Notes: generated by a model from the letters alone, not told the origin. A DNA stretch of 39,259 bases from Bryobacterales bacterium (GCA_026129915.1 JAHCHD010000030.1:1-39259), one strand, 5' to 3'. Counted from the stretch's first letter, positions 16,113 to 24,581 are shown. Program-made: numbers and translations.

Positions 16113-16194
16113 TCATTTCGGAGGCTCTGCACGGCAAGCACCCGCAACCGCTCGTGACAATCCGCCCCGCTGGGTTTAGGATAATGATTCCTCC

Positions 16195-16665
16195 ATGCCT
16201 CGCAAGAACATCGCGTCTACAAACGGCAACGCTCCTCGCATTGATCCCCGGTATGCCAGCTTTGGGCTGGAGATCCGTCATTCGCGCATTCACCGCTGGG
16301 GAATCTACGCGCTCGAACGAATCCCTGCGCGGCGCAAGGTGATGGAATATACCGGTGAACGCATCAGCCGCGCGGAAACTAAGCGGCGCGGCGAAGAGCG
16401 CGAACTGCACTACCTTTTCACTTTGAACAGCTATTGGACGGTGGACGGGTCAGTGGGCGGCAGCGGCGCCGAGTATATCAACCATTCCTGCGAGCCCAAC
16501 CTTGAGGCCCGCATCATCCGCGACCACATCCTGTATTTCAGCCTGCGCGAAATCCAGCCCGGTGAAGAGTTGCTGATCGACTACCGCTTCGAGAAGAAGA
16601 TGGACACCGTCCAATGTAAGTGCGGCGCGCCAAACTGCCGCGGCACGATTAACCTCTTGGATTAA
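16195..16665 (+). CDS. SET-domain protein-lysine methyltransferase with post-SET zinc motif
   Basis: A 156-residue single-domain protein with a near-complete SET fold, a SAM-dependent lysine methyltransferase best known from eukaryotes. In order: the first SET strands with GIYALERIPARRKVMEYTGE (36-55), the NHxCxPN motif as NHSCEPN (96-102), GEELLIDY (123-130) and a C-terminal CxCx4C post-SET motif (C141, C143, C148). In histone methyltransferases these cysteines plus the NHSC cysteine (C99) bind one zinc and finish the active site. There is no pre-SET domain and no signal peptide. The gene stands alone on its strand. The substrate is unknown; histone-like or ribosomal proteins are possibilities. 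Confidence 0.88.
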   Translation: MPRKNIASTNGNAPRIDPRYASFGLEIRHSRIHRWGIYALERIPARRKVMEYTGERISRAETKRRGEERELHYLFTLNSYWTVDGSVGGSGAEYINHSCEPNLEARIIRDHILYFSLREIQPGEELLIDYRFEKKMDTVQCKCGAPNCRGTINLLD

Positions 16666-16709
16666 CTTCCCGGCTTACGGCTACCCGCTGGAAGAGGAGG
16701 AGCAGCCCT

Positions 16710-17951
16710 TCAGCTCCGCGCACGCAAAGCCCTCAGCAGACCCATTCCCGGTAGCGCGGAAGCCCATGGTGTAGCGGGCACGGCAATCACTGACGCGATG
16801 GTCATCACCACAATCCCACCTATGAGAATGGCCGGAAAGCCCGTGCCGTATTCCAACAGGAAGCCCAGAATCAACGGGGCGCCGGCAGTGCTCATCACGG
16901 TAAGCGAGGTGATCGCGCTGCGAACCTTGCCTACGTGCTCCGGCCCGTAGAATTCCGCCCATATCGAGGAGACGATACTGCTGCTGCATCCGCCACTGAC
17001 GCCCACCATCACGAGGTAAACCGGCGCCACCCAGGTTGCGGAACTTGAAAGAAGGATTCCCAAGCCCAACGCATTTGGCAGCAAATACACCGGAGCGAGC
17101 CGGGCTGCGCTAAAGCGGTCAATGATTGGACCCACAAAGATGGAAGAAAGTGCGCGCGACAGCGCATAGGCTGTAAACGCACTGGCGATTAGCGCCGCGC
17201 TCCAGCCCTTGCTTTCGGCTAGCGGCAACTGGTAGAGGAACAATCCCGTCTGCACAAAGGGAAGCGCCAGCACTGCCGGCAGCAGGCAATACAGGCGCCA
17301 GTCACGCCAGATCATGCGTGCGTCGAACCCATCCTTCACGGCAGCAATAGTTTCAGCGGCGGGCGCCTTGCCCCCATGCTGCTTTAGCAACAAGAGCAGC
17401 CCCGGCAGAACCACCAGAAGCAGTGCGGCGGCGATCGCCAGCCAAGCCGCACGCCACGAGACCAGGTAAACCAGACTCGCAAACAGTGCGGGCAGAATCG
17501 CTTCTCCAAGCGGATAGCCAAGGCTGGCAAAGCCCAGCGCCTTGCCCCGGTTCTGGTGAAACTCGCGGGCCATCACGGTCATGGAAACGTGGCCCAGCAA
17601 TCCCTGGCCCACCATGCGCAGGCCCAGGATGCCCGCCGCCAACACCAGCACGTGCGGTGATAGCGCCACCAACAATGAGGCCACGGCAAGGGCAACCACC
17701 ACGAAGGTGGTGTATCGCGGCAAGGAGGTGCGGTCAATCAGCGCTCCCGTGTAGGGAAGCGCCAGCGCCCCCAGAACGGTAGCCAGGGAGTACATCAAGC
17801 CAAACTGCGCCTCACCCAGGGCGAACTCGCGCAGGAACACCGGAACCGACAACGCGATAAAGAAAGTCTGGCCGAAGCTCGTCGATAGAGCTGTCACCAG
17901 GCCAAACCACAACAGCGGCCCTTCTTGCCGCAACAGGCGCAAATAGTTCAT
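16710..17951 (-). CDS. MFS transporter
   Basis: A major facilitator protein of 413 residues with about twelve hydrophobic segments. The N-terminal half has FGQTFFIALSVPVFLREF and the loop-2 region YTGALIDRTSLPRY. A central cytoplasmic loop (about 185-215) precedes the second half, with GPIIDRFSAARLAP. The ATG at 17951 begins MNYLRLLRQEGPLLWFG, a typical short cytoplasmic N-terminus; the frame reaches a GTG at 17996 that would overlap the zinc-finger gene. It follows that gene by 34 bp in the same direction, so they may be co-transcribed. The substrate is unknown. Confidence 0.82.
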   Translation of the reverse strand: MNYLRLLRQEGPLLWFGLVTALSTSFGQTFFIALSVPVFLREFALGEAQFGLMYSLATVLGALALPYTGALIDRTSLPRYTTFVVVALAVASLLVALSPHVLVLAAGILGLRMVGQGLLGHVSMTVMAREFHQNRGKALGFASLGYPLGEAILPALFASLVYLVSWRAAWLAIAAALLLVVLPGLLLLLKQHGGKAPAAETIAAVKDGFDARMIWRDWRLYCLLPAVLALPFVQTGLFLYQLPLAESKGWSAALIASAFTAYALSRALSSIFVGPIIDRFSAARLAPVYLLPNALGLGILLSSSATWVAPVYLVMVGVSGGCSSSIVSSIWAEFYGPEHVGKVRSAITSLTVMSTAGAPLILGFLLEYGTGFPAILIGGIVVMTIASVIAVPATPWASALPGMGLLRALRARS

Positions 17952-17985
17952 CTCGTTTTCGCGGAAAAGCCGCCCCGCGCCGTGT

Positions 17986-18318
17986 TCATCGGGCACAGCG
18001 CACGCATTGGTGCGCTTCCGGCTTCACGGCAAGGCGTGCCGCACTAATCTCTTCGTCGCAACGGGTGCAGATGCCGTAGCTCCCGTCGTCAATTCGCTGC
18101 AGGGCTGCTTCCACCTGCGCCAGACGCTGCCGGTTCCGCCGCTCCAGTTCCAGCGCCATCTGCTGCGACTGCATCGCGTCCTGGCGGGTCAATCGACCGA
18201 TGGCCGCATCGGGTGAAACCGGTGCCGTATTCTCACGGTTCCCCGCCAAAGTCCCCGCCAGGTCTTCGCGCAGGGTCAGCAGCATCTCGCGATAGCGCTT
18301 TCGGTCATCCTCAGTCAT
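17986..18318 (-). CDS. DksA/TraR-family zinc-finger protein
   Basis: A 110-residue protein with the DksA/TraR arrangement: an N-terminal helical (coiled-coil-like) region of about 75 residues rich in Arg and Glu, then GSYGICTRCDEEISAARLAVKPEAHQCVRC, a four-cysteine zinc finger (CxxC-x17-CxxC). Family members bind RNA polymerase through the secondary channel and alter initiation, often with ppGpp. The coiled-coil tip acidic residues of true DksA cannot be confirmed by eye, so it is called only a family member. It is the upstream gene of a possible operon with the MFS transporter. Confidence 0.85.
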   Translation of the reverse strand: MTEDDRKRYREMLLTLREDLAGTLAGNRENTAPVSPDAAIGRLTRQDAMQSQQMALELERRNRQRLAQVEAALQRIDDGSYGICTRCDEEISAARLAVKPEAHQCVRCAR

Positions 18319-18456
18319 ACAGCAACGGAGCGAACACGGCTCCCCTCTTTAGGTTATCGGGTGAAGGGCGCAGAAATACAATTCAAAGTGGAAATGACTT
18401 GGATAAGTAACCGCAAATTGAGCGCGAACAACCACTTCGGCTCGGCCGCTTAAGGA

Positions 18457-19164
18457 CTACGGTCTTGTCTCCGGCCCGTCAGCCGGACGCACGTACGCGG
18501 GGTCCTTCGTCAGCAGCCACTGGTCGAACCGGAAGCCATCCTCGCGCATGCTGAACATCACCGTATGCTCGCCCGCGGCGGGGATGTCGAGACAGATCCT
18601 GCCCTCTTCCCCGCAATGGTTGGCATCGGTGCGCTGCTTCGATTCCCAGCGCCAGCGATGCTTACCTTCGCACCACTGCATCCGCTGGCCGCTTTCCGGC
18701 CACTCGCCATTCAGCCCTGCGTGCAGGCCGTTGTCCTCCGAACCGGTGGAATAGGCTCGCACCCATACGTAGTACCGGCCCGGGTTCTGGATACGTACTC
18801 GATAGCTGAGCACAGCCATTCGCCCTGGCTGGTTGCTGAAGTTCTCTCCGGGAATCAACTTGTCGCCGTGCGTGCGGCGCGTATCGGGCAGCAGGTGCAG
18901 ATAGGCCCCGCCACTCGCGCTGGCCGCGGGTGCGGTCTCGGTCGGTTCCGTTCCGGAAAGGGACTGCTTGGCGGGCAGTGGATGCCACCTGCGCGTCTCC
19001 GCCAGTTCTTGTGCATGGAAGTGCTCCGCCTCCACCATCAGCAGGCCATCCTGCTCTTCGAACGGTAACAGTTTGGGAGTGATCTGCACTCTAACCTGCG
19101 CCACAAGGCCGACACTCAAAACAAGCGTCAACATCGCGGAACAGCGCCAATCAGTCAATCGCAT
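18457..19164 (-). CDS. Secreted protein resembling a carbohydrate-binding (GH115 C-terminal-like) domain
   Basis: A 235-residue exported protein. The ATG at 19164 gives MRLTDWRCSAMLTLVLSVGLVAQ, a Sec signal peptide; the frame extends to 19197. The mature part begins DGLLMVEAEHFHAQ, has SYRVRIQNPGRYYVWVRAYSTGSEDNGLHAGLNG and ends AAGEHTVMFSMREDGFRFDQWLLT. This pattern (VEAEHF..., GxYxxWVR..., ...DGxxxDxxxL) is that of galactose-binding-like beta-sandwiches such as the GH115 C-terminal domain and CBM6/35 relatives. No catalytic domain is attached, so it may be a glycan-binding protein. The divergent neighbour encodes an exported TIM-barrel protein. Confidence 0.65.
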   Translation of the reverse strand: MRLTDWRCSAMLTLVLSVGLVAQVRVQITPKLLPFEEQDGLLMVEAEHFHAQELAETRRWHPLPAKQSLSGTEPTETAPAASASGGAYLHLLPDTRRTHGDKLIPGENFSNQPGRMAVLSYRVRIQNPGRYYVWVRAYSTGSEDNGLHAGLNGEWPESGQRMQWCEGKHRWRWESKQRTDANHCGEEGRICLDIPAAGEHTVMFSMREDGFRFDQWLLTKDPAYVRPADGPETRP

Positions 19165-19272
19165 GGCCTGATCGTATCGCAATCCGCACATCGACATAGG
19201 CGCAGTTCTTGGGCGCGTTCAGCGCGCTCCCGCACCCATCGTGATAGAATCCAATTGAGCCAAGGAGCTGCC

Positions 19273-20217
19273 ATGCCGATATCTACCGTTCACAGTCGCC
19301 GTCAGTTCTTTCGTGCCGCTACCCTGGCAGCGGGAGCCACCGGCCTGGCCGCCGCGCAGGTCCCCACCTCGCACCCTGTGCTGCTGGGGGCGCCCATTTT
19401 CCTGAAAAGCGACGACCCGGCCGAACTGGCCCGCGAGCACACCCGCCTCGGCTACCGTGCCGCCTACTGCCCCAACGCAAACCCGGCCGATAGCGCCCGC
19501 TGCAAGGCCATCGAAACAGCATTTCAGAACGAGGGAGTAGTGATCGCCGAAGTGGGCGCATGGAAGAATATGCTCGCCCCTGACGCCGCCGAGCGCAAAG
19601 CAAACATGGACTACATCATCGAGCGCATGGCCCTCGCTGAGGCCGTGGGTGCGCGATGCTGCGTTACCATTGCGGGCTCCTACAACCCGAAGGTATGGTA
19701 TGGCCCTCACCCTGATAACTTTTCCTTTGAGTTCTTTGATGCCACTGTCGAGAATGTGCGGAAGGTGATTGACGCCGTAAAGCCCAAGCGCGCCAAGTTT
19801 GCCATTGAGATGATGGGCTGGTCCATTCCCAGCGGCCCGGAGGAATACCTGCGCCTCGTGCAGACCATCAATAGCGAAGCCTTCGGGGTCCACATCGATG
19901 TCTGCAACGGCATCAACAGTCCGGAGCGTTACTATAACAACGCCGCCTTCACCCGCGCCTGCTTCCGGATCCTCGGCAAGTACGTGGTGAGCTGCCATGC
20001 CAAAGACCTCCAGTGGCTGCCCGAAATGAACCTCCACTTCGTGGAAGTGGTTCCAGGCCGAGGCGACTACGACTACCGCCCGCTGCTTACCGAACTGGGC
20101 AAGCTGCCGCAGCAACCCCCTTTGATGCTGGAGCATCTGAAGACCGCGGAGGAGTACACCGAAGGTGTCGAGTTCATCCGCAAGGTGGCCGGCGAGGAAC
20201 GGGTGAAGATCGCCTGA
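19273..20217 (+). CDS. Tat-exported xylose-isomerase-like TIM-barrel protein
   Basis: A 314-residue protein of the sugar phosphate isomerase/epimerase (AP endonuclease 2-like) family. The start at 19273 follows AAGGAG. The N-terminus has a clear twin-arginine signal (SRRQFFRAATLAAGATGLAAA). The barrel shows EVGAWKNM, FAIEMMGW, VHIDVCNGIN, VSCHAKD and EVVPGRGDYDYRPLL; Glu, Asp and His residues at strand ends suggest a divalent-metal site, as in hydroxypyruvate isomerase or tagatose epimerase relatives. Exported members of this family are common in Solibacter-type and planctomycete genomes, and their reactions are mostly unknown. It is unlikely to be the cytosolic 3-oxo-isoapionate decarboxylase, because of the signal peptide and distance from the island. 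Confidence 0.78.
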   Translation: MPISTVHSRRQFFRAATLAAGATGLAAAQVPTSHPVLLGAPIFLKSDDPAELAREHTRLGYRAAYCPNANPADSARCKAIETAFQNEGVVIAEVGAWKNMLAPDAAERKANMDYIIERMALAEAVGARCCVTIAGSYNPKVWYGPHPDNFSFEFFDATVENVRKVIDAVKPKRAKFAIEMMGWSIPSGPEEYLRLVQTINSEAFGVHIDVCNGINSPERYYNNAAFTRACFRILGKYVVSCHAKDLQWLPEMNLHFVEVVPGRGDYDYRPLLTELGKLPQQPPLMLEHLKTAEEYTEGVEFIRKVAGEERVKIA

Positions 20218-20360
20218 GGTGAGGCGAGCTTGGCCGATATCGGATGTTTTTGTGAGAATTTCCTAGAGATTGAGGCACTTATTGGTTGTACGCCCGACAC
20301 CGGCTGATTTTCCCCTTGGTTACTTGCTGCCAAACCCGCACAATTGCAGCGGCATGGAAA

Positions 20361-20399
20361 GCCCGGCTAGCCGGGCGATATAGGCCAGCGGGGTGCGTC
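20361..20399 (-). repeat. Left REP-like hairpin
   Basis: A perfect 16-bp palindrome at 20361-20376 is followed by GATATAGGCCAGCGGGGTGCGTCA. Its reverse complement matches the right copy at 20942-20975 over most of its length. Confidence 0.6.
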
Positions 20400-20453
20400 A
20401 GCACCTCGTCACTTCGCAGTTAGAAAGTAACCCCGATAGGGGTGGCACGCCTT

Positions 20454-20894
20454 ATGTCCGCTTCCCATTGCCGGCTCTGGTATCACCTGGTCTTCGCCAG
20501 CAGAGAAAGGAGGGCTTGGCTCGAACACGATCTTCGCAGCGAAATGATCCCCTACCTCGGCGGCACTGCATGCAATTTGGGCGCAACCCTTTGCGCCGCC
20601 GGTGGATGGCCTGACCATCGTCATCTCTTGGTACAGGTTCCTGCCGAGATCGCCATTTCTGCTCTGGTCCGCGGGCTGAAGGCAAGTTCCTCACGTTGGG
20701 TTCACCAGCGATTCGAATCGAACGCGGAGTTTGCCTGGCAAGAGGAATTCTCCGCATTTACCGTCAGCCACTCGCAGGTGCCGATGGTACGTCGCTATCT
20801 GGATGGTCAGGAGCAGCACCACGCCGATCGTCCGTTCGATCAGGAGTATCGGCGGCTTCTGCAGGTCCACGCATTGGAGGATCGTTCGGACTGA
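20454..20894 (+). CDS. REP-associated tyrosine transposase (IS200/IS605 Y1 family)
   Basis: A 146-residue HUH single-strand transposase. The fold is recognisable from LWYHLVFASRERRAWL, GGWPDHRHLLVQVP with the HUH pair H55/H57, LVRGLKASSSRWVHQRF, FAWQEEFSAFTVS and VRRYLDGQEQHH, where Y115 is the probable catalytic tyrosine. Members cut and rejoin single-stranded DNA at hairpins. The ATG at 20454 gives the family-typical MSxSxxxLxYHLVF start; a GTG at 20442 is possible. All catalytic residues are present, so it may be active. It is flanked by inverted REP-like hairpins, as for RAYT proteins that spread REP sequences. Confidence 0.85.
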   Translation: MSASHCRLWYHLVFASRERRAWLEHDLRSEMIPYLGGTACNLGATLCAAGGWPDHRHLLVQVPAEIAISALVRGLKASSSRWVHQRFESNAEFAWQEEFSAFTVSHSQVPMVRRYLDGQEQHHADRPFDQEYRRLLQVHALEDRSD

Positions 20895-20941
20895 TGCCAC
20901 CCTGCCCGGGGTTGCCGCCTTCAGACTGGGTACCGGGCGCT

Positions 20942-20975
20942 TACGCACCCGGCTGGCCTATTGCGCCCTCTCGGG
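20942..20975 (+). repeat. Right REP-like hairpin
   Basis: TACGCACCCGGCTGGCCTAT followed by TGCGCCCTCTCGGGC, ending in a GCCC/GGGC hairpin. It is an inverted, slightly diverged copy of 20361-20399. Confidence 0.6.
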
Positions 20976-20983
20976 CTAATCCC

Positions 20984-22648
20984 CTACGGCAGCCACAGAA
21001 TCACCCGAGCCAGCACGATTAGTGCCACCACCACCAGAAACGCGCCGCCCAGTCCACTGAGGTCCACGCGGAAGCGCCTATAGAACTTGCCCCATCCCTC
21101 GCCCAGCCGCAGGTCGCCCAGCTTCACGATCAGCAGTTCGTGGCCCTCGCGCGGGGCGGGCTTCTCCTCGCCTGTAGCCTCGTCAAGATAGCTGGGGCTA
21201 TCGAGGTTCTCGTAGAAGGGTTCGGTCAGGCTACTCGCTTCCCTGCCAAATAGCAGGCTCACCACCACCAGCGCCACGAATCCCGCCACCAACGCCATCA
21301 GGCAATTCCAGGCATCCCAGCGCAAGAACTCGCCGAACTGCTGATGAGTCAGCCAGAAGAACAGCACCGAAGAAACCACCAGGCTCGCCAGGGCCCCCTG
21401 TCGGTTGGCACGCTTCCAACAGATAGCGCCAAACATACTGATGCCCATGAACGCCGAGATGGTCTCTGTGAAGAGGAACGCTTCCAGGACACTCTCCACA
21501 TAGAAGCCAAATAAGATGCCCAAGCCCGTGATGGCCAAACCCGAGAGCCTGCCCGCCAGCAGAAAGTGCTTGTCCGGACCGCTCTTGCGTATGTAGCGCC
21601 GGTAGAGATTCTGAGTAAACAGCGCGCCGCCATCCACCATCATGGCGGAGCACGTGGACATATTCGCCGCGAGCACGCACGCAATCATCAGGCCCACGAA
21701 GCCTGGCGCCAAAAGAGCCCGCGTGGCATAACCAAAAGCCAGTTCGGGGTCAGCCAGCGTCTCGCCATGCTTCATCACCAGCACCACCACAATCAGCCCC
21801 GTCAGCGCCCAGCCGATGGTGCAGAAGCGCTTTGTGAAGTTGCCGTACGCCATGCCGATGCGGCAGGTACGCTCGTCCTTACCGGTGCCCACGGCCGCAA
21901 GTTGATGCGGCTGCGCGATGATGCCAATCAGTCCGTTTAGCGTGAGTACCGCGATCATGAACACGCCGATATCCCCCGGCGCCACCATCGACAGCATCTC
22001 GGCCGGAAGCGTCTCGCGAATCGCCGTGAAGCCCCCAATCTCCGCCAAGCCAAGCGGCACCAGCATGAACGAGAGGCCGATGATGAAAAAACTCTGGACG
22101 AAATCCGTGTAGGCAGCCGCAAACAGTCCGCCAACGAAACTGTAAACCAGGAAGCTGATGGTCATCACGAAAACGATGGTGTTCGGGTCCACCCCACCCC
22201 CGGTGGCCGCGCTCACCAGCTTCCCCGCGCCCTTCATCATCGCGCCGAGGTTGAAGATGAAGTAGCTCAGCGCGAAAACGGAGTACACCCCTCCCATCCA
22301 GTGCCCGTAGCGGTTCTCGTAGAATTCGCCAATCGTCGTGCAGCGGCAACGCCGGAATATGGGAGCCAGAATCCAGTAGAAGGGGGTAATGAAGAGGTTC
22401 TTCCACTGGTACCAGATGGCTGCGTAGCCGCTCTTAAAGGCCGCCCCAGTCAGTGAAACTGGCATCTCAGCATGGGTCCCCACACCGAAGGACTGCGCGA
22501 TCAGAATCCACACATTGAACGAACGTCCGCCCAGGAAATAGTCGTCCGTTCCCTTTACCCGGCGCGCCGCCAGGAAGCCCACGATCAGGATAAGCACAAA
22601 ATAGCCGGCAATCACGGCCCAGTCGAACGGATGCAGATCGATCTTCAT
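20984..22648 (-). CDS. Sodium:solute symporter (SSS family)
   Basis: A 554-residue polytopic membrane protein of the SSS family, which couples sodium influx to uptake of sugars, organic acids or amino acids. It begins with a short periplasmic segment and a first helix (FDWAVIAGYFVLILIVGFLAARR), then the family motif KGTDDYFLGGRSFNVW. It continues with QSFGVGTHAEMPVSLTGAAFKSGYAAIW, EFYENRYG, and the sodium-site regions around ALSYFIFNLGAMMKGAGK and YTDFVQSFFI. A soluble loop near the C-terminus (about 475-525) precedes a last helix. The substrate is unknown. It is arranged head to head with the MFS gene with almost no spacer. Confidence 0.88.
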   Translation of the reverse strand: MKIDLHPFDWAVIAGYFVLILIVGFLAARRVKGTDDYFLGGRSFNVWILIAQSFGVGTHAEMPVSLTGAAFKSGYAAIWYQWKNLFITPFYWILAPIFRRCRCTTIGEFYENRYGHWMGGVYSVFALSYFIFNLGAMMKGAGKLVSAATGGGVDPNTIVFVMTISFLVYSFVGGLFAAAYTDFVQSFFIIGLSFMLVPLGLAEIGGFTAIRETLPAEMLSMVAPGDIGVFMIAVLTLNGLIGIIAQPHQLAAVGTGKDERTCRIGMAYGNFTKRFCTIGWALTGLIVVVLVMKHGETLADPELAFGYATRALLAPGFVGLMIACVLAANMSTCSAMMVDGGALFTQNLYRRYIRKSGPDKHFLLAGRLSGLAITGLGILFGFYVESVLEAFLFTETISAFMGISMFGAICWKRANRQGALASLVVSSVLFFWLTHQQFGEFLRWDAWNCLMALVAGFVALVVVSLLFGREASSLTEPFYENLDSPSYLDEATGEEKPAPREGHELLIVKLGDLRLGEGWGKFYRRFRVDLSGLGGAFLVVVALIVLARVILWLP

Positions 22649-22676
22649 GAATCCATCACGGTATCATTCGAGGTTC

Positions 22677-23921
22677 GTGTCTGTCTCACTCTCAGCATCA
22701 TTACCCCCGGAATCCGCTCCCGGCTGGTTCACGCATCTGCGTCCCTGGGTGGCCAGCCTCACGATGATGTTTTGCTCGTGGCTCAGCTACGTTGACCGTC
22801 AGATCCTCGCCGTCCTCTCCCCCATGATCCTCGCCGAAACGGCCATGAATGCGCAGACTTACAGCACCGTGGTCTCCGCCTTCTCCATCACCTACATGCT
22901 GGGAAATCCCATCTGGGGATCGGTGCTTGACCGTATTGGCCTGCGCACAGGGATGATGGTGGCAGTGGGCATCTGGTCAATCGCCAGCGCTTCCCACGCC
23001 CTGATGTACGGCTTTTTCGGCTTCGCCGCTGCCCGCGCCGTGCTTGGCTTCGGCGAAGGCGCTACCTTTCCTGGGGGCCTGCGGGCGGCAATGGACTCCC
23101 TCCCCCCACACCGGCAGTCGCGGGGCATGGCCCTCGCCTATAGCGGCGGATCGCTGGGCGCTATCCTCACCCCGGTCATCGTCGTCCCGATCGCCGTCAC
23201 CTTTGGCTGGCGCGCCGCGTTTCTGCTTACCGGCGTCCTCGGGCTCGTGTGGCTGGCGGTCTGGTATCGCGTGGCGCGCCCGCCCTTTCTGCCCGCGGCG
23301 CCGCACCGCACCTCGAGGATTATCTGGCCTAACCTCGGCGAGCGGCGTTTTTGGGCATTAGTTGCCAGTTATGGGCTCGGCGCCAGTGCCATCGGACCCA
23401 TTCTCTATCTGGCTCCGCTATACCTGAACCGAGTACTTCTCCTGAGCCAGACCGATCTCGGCAAAGTGCTCTGGATTCCACCTCTCGGCTGGGAGATCGG
23501 CTACTTCTTCTGGGGCTGGGTGGCGGATCGTTTCGCCGCCGAAGATCCCCGCCCCGTGCGTATCTTCACCCTGCTCTCCGTGTTGGCGCTTCCGCTGGGC
23601 CTTGTGACGCGCACCAGCAGCCCTGCCATCGCCCTCGTTTTCTTCTTCTGGGCGATGTTTGTGGCCGCCGGGTTCCTGGTGCTCTCGCTGCGGGCTGGGG
23701 CACGCAGTTACCCCCGTGAGCAAACCGCTCTAGTGGCGGGCATCGGCGCCGGAGCCTGGTCCGCGCTAGTCGCTGTGCTCCTCCCGCTGCTCGGCGGCTG
23801 GTTTGACGCTCAGCGGTACGCCGAAACCTTCGCCCTCGTCAGCCTGCTTCCGGCGGTGGGTGTGGTTCTGTGGATAGTCCTCACCCAGGCCTCCGCTAGC
23901 CGCACCGGGTCCGCCCCTTGA
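22677..23921 (+). CDS. MFS transporter of the anion:cation symporter type (hexuronate/sugar-acid-like)
   Basis: A twelve-helix MFS protein. The first helix ends SWLSYVDRQILAVLSPMI, close to the NYxDRxxLSVxxP signature of the ACS subfamily (hexuronate, galactonate and glucarate transporters). GSVLDRIGLRTGMMVAVGIWS and GFGEGATFPGGLRAAMDSLPPHRQSRGMAL are also typical. A sugar-acid substrate is thus plausible, and the sugar-acid island lies about 8 kb away, but no link is proven. The start is uncertain: the frame opens at an ATG at 22647 that would overlap the divergent SSS start, so the GTG at 22677 was chosen; neither has a good ribosome binding site. Confidence 0.8.
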   Translation: MSVSLSASLPPESAPGWFTHLRPWVASLTMMFCSWLSYVDRQILAVLSPMILAETAMNAQTYSTVVSAFSITYMLGNPIWGSVLDRIGLRTGMMVAVGIWSIASASHALMYGFFGFAAARAVLGFGEGATFPGGLRAAMDSLPPHRQSRGMALAYSGGSLGAILTPVIVVPIAVTFGWRAAFLLTGVLGLVWLAVWYRVARPPFLPAAPHRTSRIIWPNLGERRFWALVASYGLGASAIGPILYLAPLYLNRVLLLSQTDLGKVLWIPPLGWEIGYFFWGWVADRFAAEDPRPVRIFTLLSVLALPLGLVTRTSSPAIALVFFFWAMFVAAGFLVLSLRAGARSYPREQTALVAGIGAGAWSALVAVLLPLLGGWFDAQRYAETFALVSLLPAVGVVLWIVLTQASASRTGSAP

Positions 23922-24002
23922 GCGAGTCCTGCGTCTAAAGGAATAAATCCGGCATCTATTGGAATAGAAGCTGCATAGGCAGTGAGCGGTAGGGTATACG
24001 CG

Positions 24003-24581
24003 ATGAAGACAGATAATCGAATCTCATTCAGCCGGCGGAGTCTTTTCTTCGCCAGCGTTTTCGGCACGGGCTTCCTTGGTTGCGCGGCAACCCCTACCGA
24101 GGCAGCAAAAGATACCAAGAATGCAAAGCCGCTGAAGATCGCGGTGTTCGACAAGACCGGTCGCCGTACAGGAGTGGAGACTGTGGAAAAAATCGTGAAG
24201 ACCGACGCCGAGTGGCGCAAGCAACTCACCGCCCAGCAGTACGAGGTCGCCCGTCGCCACGGTACTGAGCGCGCCTTCACTGGCGAATACGACGGCTTCA
24301 AGGGTGACGGCCTGTACAACTGCGTGTGTTGCGGCACCGCGCTGTTTGACTCGAAAGCCAAGTACGACTCCCGGTCCGGCTGGCCGAGTTACTGGGCGCC
24401 CATCGCTAAGGAGAACATCGCGGAGATCGTCGACAACTCACTGGGTATGCGCCGCGTCGAGGTCCGATGCGCCCGCTGTGACGCCCATCTCGGCCACGTC
24501 TTCGACGACGGACCGCCCCCCACGGGCCTCCGCTACTGCATGAACTCGGCCGCGCTGAAATTTGAAGCGCGCCAGAAGTAG
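24003..24581 (+). CDS. msrB: Exported peptide-methionine (R)-S-oxide reductase MsrB
   Basis: MsrB reduces methionine-R-sulfoxide in proteins. This 192-residue copy has an N-terminal signal with [19 protein letters not shown], combining a twin-arginine motif with a lipobox-like FLGC, so it probably works outside the cytoplasm, perhaps as a lipoprotein. The SelR domain (about 65-190) shows [11 protein letters not shown], the first zinc pair [14 protein letters not shown], the second zinc pair [27 protein letters not shown] with the catalytic Cys. Resolving is likely by thioredoxin-like partners. The start at 24003 is an ATG just before the signal; a GTG lies 21 bases earlier. Confidence 0.92.
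   Translation: MKTDNRISFSRRSLFFASVFGTGFLGCAATPTEAAKDTKNAKPLKIAVFDKTGRRTGVETVEKIVKTDAEWRKQLTAQQYEVARRHGTERAFTGEYDGFKGDGLYNCVCCGTALFDSKAKYDSRSGWPSYWAPIAKENIAEIVDNSLGMRRVEVRCARCDAHLGHVFDDGPPPTGLRYCMNSAALKFEARQK

Larger units (their letters stand above)
20361..20976 (+). mobile_element. RAYT transposase gene framed by inverted REP-like sequences
   Basis: The transposase gene lies between two related hairpin sequences in opposite orientation. On the left, 20361-20399 starts with the perfect palindrome GCCCGGCTAGCCGGGC. On the right, 20942-20975 ends with GCCC-TCTC-GGGC. The reverse complement of the left copy and the right copy share ACGCACCC(C/G)GCTGGCCTAT followed by CGCCC. Each also carries a second small hairpin around TGACGCACC or TTACGCACC. 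This is the layout of REP/REPIN sequences around a REP-associated tyrosine transposase. The right copy abuts the stop codon of the SSS transporter gene. Confidence 0.65.

Noticed and set aside
19219..20136. A 305-codon minus-strand open frame
   Set aside because: It is antisense to the TIM-barrel gene, which has a Tat signal and ribosome binding site; the antisense product looks like random GC-rich translation.
19273..20217. 3-oxo-isoapionate decarboxylase (OiaC-type) for the island
   Set aside because: It has a strong Tat signal and lies over 4 kb outside the island, separated by unrelated genes; a cytosolic step is not expected to be exported.
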